Shown: positions 53,191 through 63,015, counted from the first letter of the stretch. The stretch: 64,000 nt of DNA from Bradyrhizobium sp. C9 (GCF_002532045.1 NZ_NWTG01000018.1:1-64000), one strand, 5' to 3'. Translations and numbers: made by a program. Notes: generated by a model not told the origin, from the sequence alone.

Positions 53191-53330
53191 CTCTCCCGCT
53201 TGCGGGGTCGAGACGAGCGAAGCTCGCTCTTAGGTCGCATCGCATTTCATGCGATGCGGGTGGGCGCTCTTTCCACAACGTGACTCGCGGAGAGAGCCCC
53301 CACCCTGGCCCTCCCCCGCAAGCGGGAGAG
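53191..53330. repeat. Interspersed repeat, family B
   Basis: 140 bp bounded by perfect 17-base inverted arms CTCTCCCGCTTGCGGGG (53191-53207) and CCCCGCAAGCGGGAGAG (53314-53330). An internal palindrome CGCATCGCA/TGCGATGCG lies between, plus a CTCGCGGAGAGAGCCCC segment. The pattern is a common Bradyrhizobium/Rhodopseudomonas intergenic repeat as I recall. The rest of 53144-53444 holds the porin terminator. Confidence 0.75.
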
Positions 53331-53386
53331 GGAACGCAGTTCCGGTGCCGCTACGTTTCGATGTTCCCACGCACTTCATAACGATG

Positions 53387-53416
53387 AAAAGCCGGGAGCG
53401 GCGTGTCGCTCCCGGC
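53387..53416 (-). terminator. Intrinsic terminator of the porin gene
   Basis: On the minus strand the arms GCCGGGAGCG and CGCTCCCGGC (loop of 6) are followed by TTTT. It lies 28 bp after the porin stop and is a good terminator for it. Confidence 0.85.
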
Positions 53417-53444
53417 CATTGTTATCGGCGCTGCTCAGATCGCC

Positions 53445-55043
53445 TCAGAACGCAACCTGTGTGCGCAGCGCGACCGCGTCGAACTTCGAGCCGGTATCCG
53501 CAGGCGAGGTTGCCGAGGCCTGCTTGGCCACGTCGCCGTGCAGGTAGTTCAGCATGAAGCGGACGTTGTTGTTGACGTACCAGTTCAGCGCGGCGGTGTA
53601 GACGGTCTGCCGTCCGCCGGCGACGCCGACGGCCTGGCCGACCTGGTCGTTGAGGTTCATCGTGCTGACGCGGCCGGCGACTTCCCACGCGCCGATGCCG
53701 CCGCCGGCAAGCGAGAACGGATCGTGCGGCTTGATACCGCCGTAGGAGGCCGTGGCCGGATTGTAGGCGTGGTTCTCGCCGGTCAGCACGTAGCCGACCT
53801 GAGCGTAACCGCCGTCGAATTTCAGGCTCGGTGCGCCGAACGGCGGCAGCCCGGTGTTCGCAGAACGGTCGACATTGAACCAATAGTACTCGCCCTGTGC
53901 GATGAACGAGCCATAGGTCGCCGCCGCCTCGACGCCGTAGACCTGCGCGCCCGAGACGTTGGCGATCGCACCGGTCGAGATCAATGTCGTCGGGTCGATG
54001 CGCAGCTCGGGCCGGTCGTTCAGCGTGAGCGTCTGCGCCTGCGTCAGCTGGTTGCGCGGCGGCTGCACCAGCCATTCCGCATCGGCGCCGATATGCACCG
54101 AATAGTCCTTGCCGCTGATCGGATTGCCGGCGACACGGATGACGCCGCCATACTGCTCGGAGGTGCCGGCCGGTGTGACTGAGGACGCAGAGTGAATTGC
54201 ACCCGTCGTCGGTCCGGTGACATAGCCGCCGATCCAGAGCTGGTCGTTCCACCAGCGGGTGCCGGCGCCCGACCGGAAGTCTCCGGCCGCGATGTTCTGT
54301 GCGATGATGCCGACCGTGGCGCGCTCCATGAACAGGATATCGTTGGAGCTGGTGGATTCGTCCAGCGTCCACGGGATGTCCATGATGCCGCCTTCGATGG
54401 CCATCTTGCCGCCGAACGGCCTGAAGCCGGTGTAGCTCAGATAGGCATTCTCGACGCCGGCGGTGCCGCCGCCCGGCAGCGATCCCGCAGCCGCGCCGCC
54501 GAAGCCGTCGGACGAGCCGCCGAAGTCGTAGACCAGCGCGTAATTCCAGTCGCCGAAGAATTTGCCGATGATGCCGATGCGGGCGCGGCGGAGGTTCTCG
54601 CCGCTGTCGAGCTTCTGCGGCGAGGTGGCTGCGGTGTTCGGACGATAGTCGTAGCCGCCGACATCCCAGTGCACGCGGCTCGTGATCGCGACGCAGTTCT
54701 GTTCGTCCGCAGTGCAAATCGTCGGCCGGTTGTTCGGCATCGTCACCACGACGCCGGACGGCGCGATCGGGCCCTTGACCGGGATCGCGGCGTTGGCGCT
54801 TGCGACCCGCGCGGCCTTCGCATCCGCCGCCTTCGCGTTGGCATTTGCGCTGGCTGCGGTCGCGGTATTGGCATTGGTCTGCTTCTGCAGCTTGTCGAGC
54901 TTCTGCTCGAGCATCTTCAGCTGCTGCTTCAGCAGCGCGATCTCCGCGTCGCTGCCGCCTCCGGCCGATTGCGAATAGGCCGGCGAGGCGGCGAGCGCCC
55001 CTGCAAGCCCTATGGCGATTGCACCAACTTTTATCGCGCCCAT
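53445..55043 (-). CDS. Outer membrane porin (OprP/OprO-like)
   Basis: The protein is 532 residues. The signal peptide (residues 1-25, GAIKVGAIAIGLAGALAASPAYSQ) is followed by a predicted trimerising coiled coil (about 30-60: DAEIALLKQQLKMLEQKLDK) and an Ala/Lys linker. A beta-barrel of about 420 residues with repeating amphipathic strands follows and ends in a Phe (ALRTQVAF), the OmpA/BamA targeting signature. It fits phosphate-selective porin O/P; the real solute is unknown. AGGGGTG precedes the ATG. Confidence 0.88.
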   Translation of the reverse strand: MGAIKVGAIAIGLAGALAASPAYSQSAGGGSDAEIALLKQQLKMLEQKLDKLQKQTNANTATAASANANAKAADAKAARVASANAAIPVKGPIAPSGVVVTMPNNRPTICTADEQNCVAITSRVHWDVGGYDYRPNTAATSPQKLDSGENLRRARIGIIGKFFGDWNYALVYDFGGSSDGFGGAAAGSLPGGGTAGVENAYLSYTGFRPFGGKMAIEGGIMDIPWTLDESTSSNDILFMERATVGIIAQNIAAGDFRSGAGTRWWNDQLWIGGYVTGPTTGAIHSASSVTPAGTSEQYGGVIRVAGNPISGKDYSVHIGADAEWLVQPPRNQLTQAQTLTLNDRPELRIDPTTLISTGAIANVSGAQVYGVEAAATYGSFIAQGEYYWFNVDRSANTGLPPFGAPSLKFDGGYAQVGYVLTGENHAYNPATASYGGIKPHDPFSLAGGGIGAWEVAGRVSTMNLNDQVGQAVGVAGGRQTVYTAALNWYVNNNVRFMLNYLHGDVAKQASATSPADTGSKFDAVALRTQVAF

Positions 55044-55143
55044 TGTGCACCCCTGTTGTGTTTGAATTCCCCACTCACTCACCAAAACGTCCTAGGAGTT
55101 GATCGTGACTGACGCACGACAGCGCTTCGAGGCATCGCAGTTC

Positions 55144-55169
55144 CGCTTGTTGTCCGCAGGCAACAAGCG
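55144..55169. other. Hairpin in porin-htrA intergenic region
   Basis: CGCTTGTTG and CAACAAGCG (9 bp, loop of 8) form a perfect stem in the 291-bp divergent region. It may be a regulator site or fold in a transcript; nothing else recognisable lies there. Confidence 0.35.
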
Positions 55170-55334
55170 AAGCGGCGCAGTGAGATGACAGTCATCATAG
55201 AAGCTCGGTGGCGCGCTTCAACGCGGCTGCGGCCGGTTTTGCACCGGTCCGGCGGGGGGCCAGTTATCCGCCCCGGCGCCCTTCAATTGCCCGGCGAACA
55301 CGCCTATATTCCGGCGTTTCCACGAGAGGTGAGA

Positions 55335-56747
55335 ATGCTCCGACCCGTCCGCTTCGCTGCCATATCCGCTCTGTGCACATTGGCTTTCATGGGGAATCTG
55401 TCCCCGGCCGCGGCTCAGGATCGCCGTGTGCCGTCCTCGCAGGCCGAGTTGCAGCTGTCCTATGCGCCGATCGTGCAGCGGGTGCAGCCGGCGGTGGTCA
55501 ACGTCTATGCCGCCAAGACCGTGCAGAACCGCAATCCGTTCCTGGACGATCCGATCTTCCGCCGCTTCTTCGGCGTCCCAGGGCAGCAGCCCGAGCAGAT
55601 GCAGCGCTCGCTCGGCTCCGGCGTGATGGTCGACGGCTCCGGCCTCGTGGTCACAAACAATCACGTGATCGAGGGCGCCGACCAGGTGAAGGTCTCGCTC
55701 GCCGACAAGCGCGAATACGAGGCTGAGATCGTGCTGAAGGACAGCCGCACCGACCTCGCGGTGCTGCGGCTGAAGGGCACCAACAAGGAGAAGTTCGCGA
55801 CGCTCGACTTCGCCAATTCGGACCAACTGCAGGTCGGCGACGTCGTGCTGGCGATCGGCAATCCATTCGGCGTCGGCCAGACCGTGACGCACGGCATCAT
55901 CTCGGCCCTGGCGCGCACTCAAGTCGGGATCACGGATTATCAATTCTTTATTCAGACCGACGCGGCGATCAATCCCGGCAATTCGGGCGGCGCGCTGGTC
56001 GACATGACCGGCCGGCTCGCCGGCATCAATACCGCGATCTTCTCGCGCTCCGGCGGCTCGCAGGGCATCGGCTTTGCGATCCCCGCCAACATGGTGCGCG
56101 TGGTGGTGGCCTCCGCCAAGAGCGGCGGCAAGGCGGTGAAGCGGCCATGGCTCGGCGCGCGGCTGCAGGCCGTGACGCCGGAGATCGCCGAGACGCTTGG
56201 GCTGAAGCTGCCGACCGGCGCGCTGGTCGCCAATGTCGCGCCCAACAGCCCGGCGGCGAAGGCCGGGCTCAAACTGTCCGATCTGATCGTCGGGATCGAC
56301 GGCACGCCGATCGACGATCCCAACGCGTTCGACTACCGCTTCGCGACCCGTCCGCTCGGCGGCAGCGCCGAGATCGAGGTGCAGCGCGCCGGCAAGCCGG
56401 TGAAGCTCACCGTGCCGCTGGAGACCGCGCCCGATACCAACCGCGACGAGATCGTGCTGACCGCGCGTTCGCCGTTCCAGGGCGCCAAGGTCGCCAACAT
56501 CTCGCCGGCGCTGGCCGATGAGCTGCATCTGGACGCCGGCGCGGAGGGCGTCGTCGTCACCGATCTCGCCGATGACGGCACCGCAGCCAATGTCGGCTTC
56601 CAGAAGGGCGACATCATTCTCGCCGTCAACAATGAGAAGATCGTCCGCACCAGCGACCTCGACAAGGTATCGAAGGCGGGGTCGCGGATCTGGCGCATCA
56701 CGCTGGTGCGCGGCGGCCAGCAGATCAACGTGACGCTCGGCGGATGA
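55335..56747 (+). CDS. Do family periplasmic serine protease (HtrA/DegP-like)
   Basis: The protein is 470 residues. The signal peptide (residues 1-28) ends near AAAQD. The trypsin-like triad is His110 (NNHVI), Asp140 (TDLAVL) and Ser217 (NPGNSGGAL). Two PDZ domains follow (about 265-350 and 375-465). It degrades or refolds misfolded periplasmic proteins. The ATG at 55335 is preceded by GAGAGGTGA; 50 more codons in frame upstream lack a signal peptide. Its end overlaps rarA by four bases. Confidence 0.95.
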   Translation: MLRPVRFAAISALCTLAFMGNLSPAAAQDRRVPSSQAELQLSYAPIVQRVQPAVVNVYAAKTVQNRNPFLDDPIFRRFFGVPGQQPEQMQRSLGSGVMVDGSGLVVTNNHVIEGADQVKVSLADKREYEAEIVLKDSRTDLAVLRLKGTNKEKFATLDFANSDQLQVGDVVLAIGNPFGVGQTVTHGIISALARTQVGITDYQFFIQTDAAINPGNSGGALVDMTGRLAGINTAIFSRSGGSQGIGFAIPANMVRVVVASAKSGGKAVKRPWLGARLQAVTPEIAETLGLKLPTGALVANVAPNSPAAKAGLKLSDLIVGIDGTPIDDPNAFDYRFATRPLGGSAEIEVQRAGKPVKLTVPLETAPDTNRDEIVLTARSPFQGAKVANISPALADELHLDAGAEGVVVTDLADDGTAANVGFQKGDIILAVNNEKIVRTSDLDKVSKAGSRIWRITLVRGGQQINVTLGG

Positions 56748-58078
56748 GCCCAAAGAGACCGCACGAAGCCAGCAATCTCTTTGCCGCGGCGGGGATGGAG
56801 CAGGACGCGCCACACCCGCTGCCGGACCGGCTGCGCCCGCGCACGCTGGCCGACGTCGTCGGCCAGGATCACATCCTCGGTCCCGACGGCGCGCTGACCC
56901 GCATGCTGGAGACGCGCACGCTGGGCTCGCTGGTGTTCTGGGGGCCGCCCGGCACCGGCAAGACCACGGTGGCGCGGCTTCTGGCCGACGCCACCGAGCT
57001 GCATTTCGAGCAGATCTCCGCGGTGTTCTCCGGCGTCGCCGACCTGAAGAAGGCGTTCGATGCCGCGCGTGCCCGGCGCGAGACCGGCAAGGGCACGCTG
57101 CTGTTCGTCGACGAGGTGCACAGGTTCAACCGCGCGCAGCAGGATTCCTTCCTGCCTGTCATGGAGGACGGCACCGTGGTGCTGGTCGGCGCCACCACTG
57201 AGAACCCGTCGTTCGAGCTCAACGCGGCGCTTCTGTCGCGGGCTCGCGTGCTGGTGTTTCACTCGCTCGATACGGCTGCGATCGAACGGCTGTTTGCCAA
57301 TGCCGAGAAGATCGAGGGCAAGGCCCTGCCGCTCGATGCGGAAGCGCGCGCCGTGCTGGTGCGGATGGCCGACGGCGACGGCCGCGCCTCGCTGACATTG
57401 GCCGAAGAGGTCTGGCGCGCCGCGCGCAAGGGCGAGGTGTTCAACGCCGAGCAGTTGCAGGCCATCCTGCAACGCCGTGCACCGATCTACGACAAGTCGG
57501 CCGATGGCCACTACAACCTGATCTCGGCGCTGCATAAATCGGTGCGCGGCTCCGATCCGGATGCGGCGCTGTATTATCTCGCGCGCATGCTCGATGCCGG
57601 CGAGGATCCGCTGTTCCTGGCGCGGCGCGTGGTGCGCATGGCCGTCGAGGACATCGGTCTCGCCGATCCGCAGGCGCTGGCGGTGTGCAACGCAGCCAAG
57701 GATGCCTATGACTTCCTGGGCTCGCCGGAGGGCGAACTCGCGATTGCGCAGGCCGTGGTCTATCTCGCCACCGCGCCGAAATCGAACGCGGTGTACACGG
57801 CGTTCGGCGCCGCGATGCAGACCGCAAAGCAGGGCGGCTCGCTGCTGCCGCCGAAGCACATCCTGAATTCGCCGACGAAATTGATGAAGTCGGAAGGCTA
57901 CGGCTCCGGCTATCAATACGATCACGACGCGCCCGACGCGTTCTCCGGCCAGGACTATTTCCCGGAAGCACTGGGACGCCAGACCTTCTACGATCCGCCC
58001 GACCGCGGCTTCGAACGCGAGATCCGCAAGCGGCTGGATTACTGGAACAGGCTGCGCAAGGAGCGGGGCGGGAGCTAG
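56744..58078 (+). CDS. rarA: Replication-associated recombination protein A
   Basis: The protein is 444 residues of the AAA+ RarA/MgsA/WRNIP1 family. Walker A GPPGTGKT is at 67-74, Walker B LLFVDEVHRFN near 118, and the sensor-2 and C-terminal tetramerisation parts are present (GHYNLISALHKSVRGSDPDA). It acts at stalled replication forks. The start overlaps the htrA stop by ATGA, so translation is coupled to a periplasmic protease gene, a pairing also known in related Rhizobiales. Confidence 0.96.
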   Translation: MSPKRPHEASNLFAAAGMEQDAPHPLPDRLRPRTLADVVGQDHILGPDGALTRMLETRTLGSLVFWGPPGTGKTTVARLLADATELHFEQISAVFSGVADLKKAFDAARARRETGKGTLLFVDEVHRFNRAQQDSFLPVMEDGTVVLVGATTENPSFELNAALLSRARVLVFHSLDTAAIERLFANAEKIEGKALPLDAEARAVLVRMADGDGRASLTLAEEVWRAARKGEVFNAEQLQAILQRRAPIYDKSADGHYNLISALHKSVRGSDPDAALYYLARMLDAGEDPLFLARRVVRMAVEDIGLADPQALAVCNAAKDAYDFLGSPEGELAIAQAVVYLATAPKSNAVYTAFGAAMQTAKQGGSLLPPKHILNSPTKLMKSEGYGSGYQYDHDAPDAFSGQDYFPEALGRQTFYDPPDRGFEREIRKRLDYWNRLRKERGGS

Positions 58079-58342
58079 CGCAAGACGAGATTGGACTGCG
58101 GCTGCGAACAACGCGCGCGTTCTTGTTTCCGCCTGCGGCGTGGGAGCGTCAGTTGCAGAAGCCCGCAAATGCCATATGCAATTCGCACAACTTCGGAATA
58201 TTAGAAATGTATCCCTGAGTTGCCCGACGTGTCAAGTTGCCTGGTCGAACGTCGGCCGTCACCGCTACTGTGCATGGGGTTGTTTTCGATATTTTGGCAG
58301 CGCCCGTTGCGACGGCCCATGACTTCACATTGCTCCAGTGCG

Positions 58343-59284
58343 TCACTTGACGCTCTTCACGAACTCCAGGATCTCGTCCGTCAGCCGTGTGTCCGCGGTG
58401 TTGATCGCATAGACCTCCGAGATGTGGCTGTGCTGCGGCAGCATGAAGCTGCGGGCACAGCCGCTCGGCCGCTTGCAGCTGGCCTGCTTCAACAGTTCGA
58501 ACTGCTCGACGAAGCGCGGCGGATCGAGCTCGGCCGCGGTGGTCAGGAACGGGATCGGGCTCGCGAGCAGGCCTTGCAACGAGGAGCGTTCGGCATAGCG
58601 CGACGGGTCGGAGCCGTAATAGGCGAGCTCGGCATCGCCGGCGGGCGAAGCCGTCAGGTCGTAGATGCCCGACACCATGATCGCGCCGGCAAGGCCGCCG
58701 CCCTTCACCTTGTGGAATTCGCTGTGAGAGACATAGCTCGCGACATGGACCGCGCCGGCCGACTGGCCCATCAGGAAGATGCGCCGGGGGTCGCCGCCGC
58801 GGCTCGCGATGTTGTCCGCGATCCACTGCACGATCGCGCCCATGTCTTCAGCGCCTGCCGGCCACGGAAAGGCCGGCGCCAGGCGATAGGTGGCATTGAC
58901 GCCGACGAAGCCGCTCTTGGTCGCCCACAGCATGACGTTGTCGTAGAACGGGCTGCCGGGGTTGCGCTTGCTGCCGGCAATGAAGCCGCCGCCGTGGATG
59001 TAGATCAGCACCGGCCGGGGCGCCGCCGCCGCGGTGTCCGGCGTGAAGACGTCGAGCAGATGGCGGTCGGCGGGCCCATACTTGACGTCGCGCTCGACCT
59101 TGACGCCCTGATAGGGCTCCTTCTGCTGCAGCGGTGCGTAGAGCTCGGCCGTCTTGGGCGGGTCGATGACGCGGCCGAGTTCCAGCAGCTTCCAGGCCAG
59201 ATCTTCCGGCATCGGGCTCTGCTGGGCCAGCGCGGGGCCTGACATGATCAGGGCCGCCGCCATAGCCGATACCGCCAGTCTCAT
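58343..59284 (-). CDS. Secreted alpha/beta hydrolase (esterase/lipase-like)
   Basis: The protein is 313 residues. Signal peptide 1-20 (MRLAVSAMAAALIMSGPALA) precedes the mature enzyme. The oxyanion motif HGGG is at 97-100 and the nucleophile Ser175 in GQSAG. The acid and His are near the C-terminus (DPPRF, HSHISE). It matches hormone-sensitive-lipase-like family IV esterases or alkylformamidase-like enzymes. The start has GAGGAGAG upstream; an upstream in-frame extension is not credible. The 264-bp gap before it (58079-58342) shows no gene. Confidence 0.9.
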   Translation of the reverse strand: MRLAVSAMAAALIMSGPALAQQSPMPEDLAWKLLELGRVIDPPKTAELYAPLQQKEPYQGVKVERDVKYGPADRHLLDVFTPDTAAAAPRPVLIYIHGGGFIAGSKRNPGSPFYDNVMLWATKSGFVGVNATYRLAPAFPWPAGAEDMGAIVQWIADNIASRGGDPRRIFLMGQSAGAVHVASYVSHSEFHKVKGGGLAGAIMVSGIYDLTASPAGDAELAYYGSDPSRYAERSSLQGLLASPIPFLTTAAELDPPRFVEQFELLKQASCKRPSGCARSFMLPQHSHISEVYAINTADTRLTDEILEFVKSVK

Positions 59285-59415
59285 TCCAGGGCTCTCCTCG
59301 ATTTTGCCGCGTGCGGCCGAACATGGCCGATGTTGCGCCGGATTTGTACCGTTTTCGCCGTGACGATTCGCGGCATTTGCGCTACCCACGGGCTTAACTT
59401 CGGAGTTGCAACCCC

Positions 59416-60612
59416 ATGAGCCGCCGCGTCAAGAGACCTCTCCGCCCAGCGAGTGATCGCGCCAAAGGTGCGCGTCCCCATCGCGGCCCAGCCGCCGAGC
59501 GGGGGCCGGCGCATCGTGCGGGCGGCAAGTCGGCCGCGGTGCGCCTCGGCGACAAGCAGCGGGCGCCCAAGCCATTCGTGCCGCCCGAGCCCGAAAAGAG
59601 CGTCGCCGAACCGCCGCTGCCGACCAAGGTGCAGACCGTGGTGGTGACGGCGGACGAGGACAACATGCGCGTCGACCGCTTTCTCGAGGCGCGTTTCCCC
59701 GGCCTGTCGTTTTCCCACATCCAGCGCATCGTTCGGAAGGGCGAGTTGCGCGTCAACGGCAAGCGCGCGGACAGCAAGGACCGGCTGGAAGAAGGGCAGA
59801 GCGTCCGTATTCCGCCGCTGCGGCTCGATACGCCGAAGGCCGCAGCCAGCCTGTCTGAAGCGGCCAAGAAGACCCTCCAGGACCTCAAGGACATGACCCT
59901 GTTCGAGGACGCCGACGTGATGGTGCTGAACAAGCCCGCAGGTCTGGCGGTTCAGGGCGGCTCCGGCATCACGCGCAATGTCGACGACATGCTGGAGGTG
60001 ATGCGCGACGCCAAGGGCCAGAAGCCGCGGCTGGTGCATCGGCTCGATCGCGAAACCTCGGGCTGCCTCTTGATCGCCAAGACGCGCTTCGCCGCGACCG
60101 CGTTGACCGGCTCGTTCCGTCATCGCTCCGCGCGCAAGATCTATTGGGCGCTGGTTGCCGGTGTGCCGAAGCCGAAGCAGGGCCGCATCTCGACCTATCT
60201 CGCCAAGGAGGAGAGCGAGGAGGACAGCATCATGCGGATTGCGGCGCATGGCGACGAGGGCGCCAGCCATGCAGTGACCTACTATGCCGTGGTCGAGACC
60301 TCGGCGACGAAGCTCGCCTGGGTGTCGCTGAAGCCGGTGACCGGCCGCACCCATCAATTGCGCGCCCACATGGCGCATATCGATCACGCGATCGTCGGCG
60401 ATCCCAAGTACTTCAACAAGGAAAACTGGCAGCTGCCGGGCGGCCTGCAGAACCGGCTGCATCTGCTCGCCCGCCGTATCGTGATTCCGCACCCGCGCGG
60501 CGGCGTGATCGATGCGACGGCGCCGCTGCCGCCGCATATGCTGCAATCCTGGAATCTGCTCGGGCTCGAGGCCGATCGCTTCGACCCGATCGAGAACGCG
60601 CCCGAGGAGTGA
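59416..60612 (+). CDS. RluA family pseudouridine synthase
   Basis: The protein is 398 residues. Residues 1-75 are a basic low-complexity extension. An S4 RNA-binding domain is at about 83-140 and the catalytic domain follows, with the signature HRLDRETSGCLL holding the catalytic Asp211. It likely modifies uridines in 23S rRNA (RluC-like) or tRNA. Its divergent neighbour is the alpha/beta hydrolase. The basic N-terminal tail is longer than in E. coli RluC. Confidence 0.94.
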   Translation: MSRRVKRPLRPASDRAKGARPHRGPAAERGPAHRAGGKSAAVRLGDKQRAPKPFVPPEPEKSVAEPPLPTKVQTVVVTADEDNMRVDRFLEARFPGLSFSHIQRIVRKGELRVNGKRADSKDRLEEGQSVRIPPLRLDTPKAAASLSEAAKKTLQDLKDMTLFEDADVMVLNKPAGLAVQGGSGITRNVDDMLEVMRDAKGQKPRLVHRLDRETSGCLLIAKTRFAATALTGSFRHRSARKIYWALVAGVPKPKQGRISTYLAKEESEEDSIMRIAAHGDEGASHAVTYYAVVETSATKLAWVSLKPVTGRTHQLRAHMAHIDHAIVGDPKYFNKENWQLPGGLQNRLHLLARRIVIPHPRGGVIDATAPLPPHMLQSWNLLGLEADRFDPIENAPEE

Positions 60613-60733
60613 CGGCGGACATTGCCGCCCGATTCCGTCGCGGACAGCAAGAACGATCAAAGCGGCTCATCGCGCCGCGGCTATGTTGCCGCGCGCCGGG
60701 CACCGCCGGCAGCACCCATCAAAGAGGCTGTCC

Positions 60734-61942
60734 ATGACCGGGACCTGGCTACGCGTCGCGCTTTTCCTGATTGGCTCGGCTCTCGCTCCTGCACATGCCG
60801 AGACCGTGGTGCTCCGTGGCGGCACGCTTTACGCAACGGCTGATGCGGCTGCGCTGCCGGATGCGGCGATCGTGATCACGGACGGCGTCATCAGCGCGGT
60901 CGGCAAGTCCGGCGACGTCAAGCTGCCCTCGGACGCGCGCCTGATCGATTGCAGCGGCAAGACTGTCGTTGCCGGGTTCTGGAACAGCCACGTGCATTTC
61001 ACAGAACATGTTTGGCACAATGCCGGCGAGGCGCCCGCCGCACCGTTGACGCAGCACATGCAGGAGATGCTGACCCGATGGGGCTTCACCACAGTCTGGG
61101 ATCTCGGTTCCGATCCACGCAACACGCTGCCGCTGCGCAAGCGCATCGCGGCGGGTGAAGTCGCCGGCCCCACCATCCTGCTCGCCGGCAACGTGTTTCC
61201 CAAGGGCGGGCATCCCGTCTATCTGCCGCCCGAAATCCAGCTTCCTGAAGCCGCGACACCGGAGGAGGCGGCGAAGTGGGCGCGCGACTGGCTCACGATG
61301 GGCGAGGACGGCATCAAGCTGTTCACCGGCGCGTTCATGGGTGACAAGCCCGTGATCAACATGGACCCGGCGATCGCCAAGGCGGCCGTCGATGTCGCGC
61401 ATGCGCAGGGCAGGCCGGTGTTTGCGCATCCGCAGAACAAGATCGGCGTCGAGACGGTGATCGCAGCGGACGTCGACGTGCTGGCGCACACGACGCCCAG
61501 CGAGCGGAGCTACACGGATGACCAGCTAGCGCGGTTCAAGGCGCAGGGGACGGCGCTGATCCCGACATTGTCGCTGTTCACGACGGTGGTTCTCGACCCC
61601 AACGTCACCAACCGTCTGGTGGCCGCGACCGTCAACCAGCTCAAGCAGTTCTCTGACAACGGCGGCACCGTGCTGTTCGGCACCGATGTCGGCTTCACCA
61701 AGCAATACGACACCACGCAGGAAGTCCAGCTGATGCACCGCGCGCTGTCGGAGCGCCAGGTGCTGGCCTCGCTGACCACCAATCCGGCGCGGTTCTTCAA
61801 GGCCGCGAAGAAGGGCAAGGTGGAGCCGGGCTTCGATGCCGATCTCGTGGTGCTCGACGGCGATCCGCTCAGCGACGTCGCCAATCTTGCGAAAGTGAGC
61901 ACCACGATCCGTGCCGGTCACGTGATCTATCGGAAGCCGTGA
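60734..61942 (+). CDS. Secreted amidohydrolase
   Basis: The protein is 402 residues. A signal peptide (residues 1-22, WLRVALFLIGSALAPAHA) is followed by an amidohydrolase fold. The metal HxH is in NSHVHF and the last metal Asp in FGTDVGF; a GFDADLVVLDGDP end is typical. It probably hydrolyses a periplasmic amide, such as a peptide or imidazolone. ATG at 60734 follows AAAGAGGC. It is convergent with the metallo-beta-lactamase gene, 14 bp between stops. Confidence 0.9.
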   Translation: MTGTWLRVALFLIGSALAPAHAETVVLRGGTLYATADAAALPDAAIVITDGVISAVGKSGDVKLPSDARLIDCSGKTVVAGFWNSHVHFTEHVWHNAGEAPAAPLTQHMQEMLTRWGFTTVWDLGSDPRNTLPLRKRIAAGEVAGPTILLAGNVFPKGGHPVYLPPEIQLPEAATPEEAAKWARDWLTMGEDGIKLFTGAFMGDKPVINMDPAIAKAAVDVAHAQGRPVFAHPQNKIGVETVIAADVDVLAHTTPSERSYTDDQLARFKAQGTALIPTLSLFTTVVLDPNVTNRLVAATVNQLKQFSDNGGTVLFGTDVGFTKQYDTTQEVQLMHRALSERQVLASLTTNPARFFKAAKKGKVEPGFDADLVVLDGDPLSDVANLAKVSTTIRAGHVIYRKP

Positions 61943-61956
61943 ACGGCTGCGCCGGT

Positions 61957-63015
61957 TTATTTGGCGGGAAGGCGCAAGGTGGCGAGATCCGAGCCGACGA
62001 TCGTCGAGCCGGTGAATCCGCCGGCCTCTGCGGCGGCGCGATAGTCCGCTTCGGTGAGCGCACCCCCGGGCACTTTGTAGGGGCCGTGATGCGTTGCCCC
62101 GACCTGCGGCGCGAGGTGGGTCAGCATCAGGTATTTGGCGCCCACGCGTTGTGCCATGGCGCCGAGGTCGGGCGCCAGGCTCTGGCGGTAGAAGACGGGC
62201 GGCGGCATGCCGCTGTCGCGCTCCGGACCCATGATGGGATGCATGGTCGAGTGCACGATCACGTCGGCGCCTTGTGCCAGCTTCTCGACTTGCGCCGACG
62301 TCGACGTCGCCCGCGGCGGAGCGGCACTGTCATTGCTGGCATCGCCGCCGATCACGACGCTGCCGGCCGGCGTGTCGACGCGATAGGAGGCGTGGCCTGC
62401 GATGTGGGTCGAGCGGATCGCACTGACCCGGACTTCGCCCTTCGACCAGATCACCTGTGGCTCGTCCGTCGGCTCGAATGTGATGAGATGCACAAGTTCG
62501 GCGGGGCCGTCGGCCAACCGTCTCTTGTCCTCTGAAACCCGTTGGGCGATTTCGCCGGACTGAATGAAGGCGTCGCCGATATGCGCGACATACTTGCCGC
62601 AGCTCAAGGTGAAGCCGAGCGGCGAGGGTGCATCGCTGCTGCAGACGACATCGAGCTTGGGCCCAGCGGAATTCCAGTTCCAGCGCGCGAGCAGCAGGTC
62701 GACGAGGCCCTCGGTGTGATCCGAGTGCATATGCGTGAGGAAGACGGCGTCGACCTGGCCGGGTTCGACGTCCAGTTGCGACAGCCGCAGTTCGGTGCCG
62801 CGGCCTGCGTCGAACTGCAGCTTCAGCGTTCCGCAATCGGCACTGTCGTCTCCGTAGCCCACAAGTGTGCCGGCGCCCGCCACACCATTGCGCAAGGCGG
62901 GACCGCTCATGGTGCCGGTCAAGGTGACGAGCAGGCAGGGCGCCGATTGGGCTGGAAGCGGTAGCAGCAGCCAGATAATGGCCAGCAGGTGTATCGGAAG
63001 AATGAAGTGCCGCAT
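61957..63015 (-). CDS. MBL fold metallohydrolase with signal peptide
   Basis: The protein is 352 residues. The signal sequence spans about 1-26 (RHFILPIHLLAIIWLLLPLP). The metal motif H95xH97xD99H100 (THMHSDH) and later His/Asp residues (GHASYRV, VIGGDASND, HSTMHPI, HLAPQ) define a metallo-beta-lactamase fold, most like RNase Z/arylsulfatase-type hydrolases. Secretion fits an arylsulfatase or lactonase role; the substrate is unknown. The ATG at 63015 is preferred; 27 additional codons are low complexity. Confidence 0.9.
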   Translation of the reverse strand: MRHFILPIHLLAIIWLLLPLPAQSAPCLLVTLTGTMSGPALRNGVAGAGTLVGYGDDSADCGTLKLQFDAGRGTELRLSQLDVEPGQVDAVFLTHMHSDHTEGLVDLLLARWNWNSAGPKLDVVCSSDAPSPLGFTLSCGKYVAHIGDAFIQSGEIAQRVSEDKRRLADGPAELVHLITFEPTDEPQVIWSKGEVRVSAIRSTHIAGHASYRVDTPAGSVVIGGDASNDSAAPPRATSTSAQVEKLAQGADVIVHSTMHPIMGPERDSGMPPPVFYRQSLAPDLGAMAQRVGAKYLMLTHLAPQVGATHHGPYKVPGGALTEADYRAAAEAGGFTGSTIVGSDLATLRLPAK

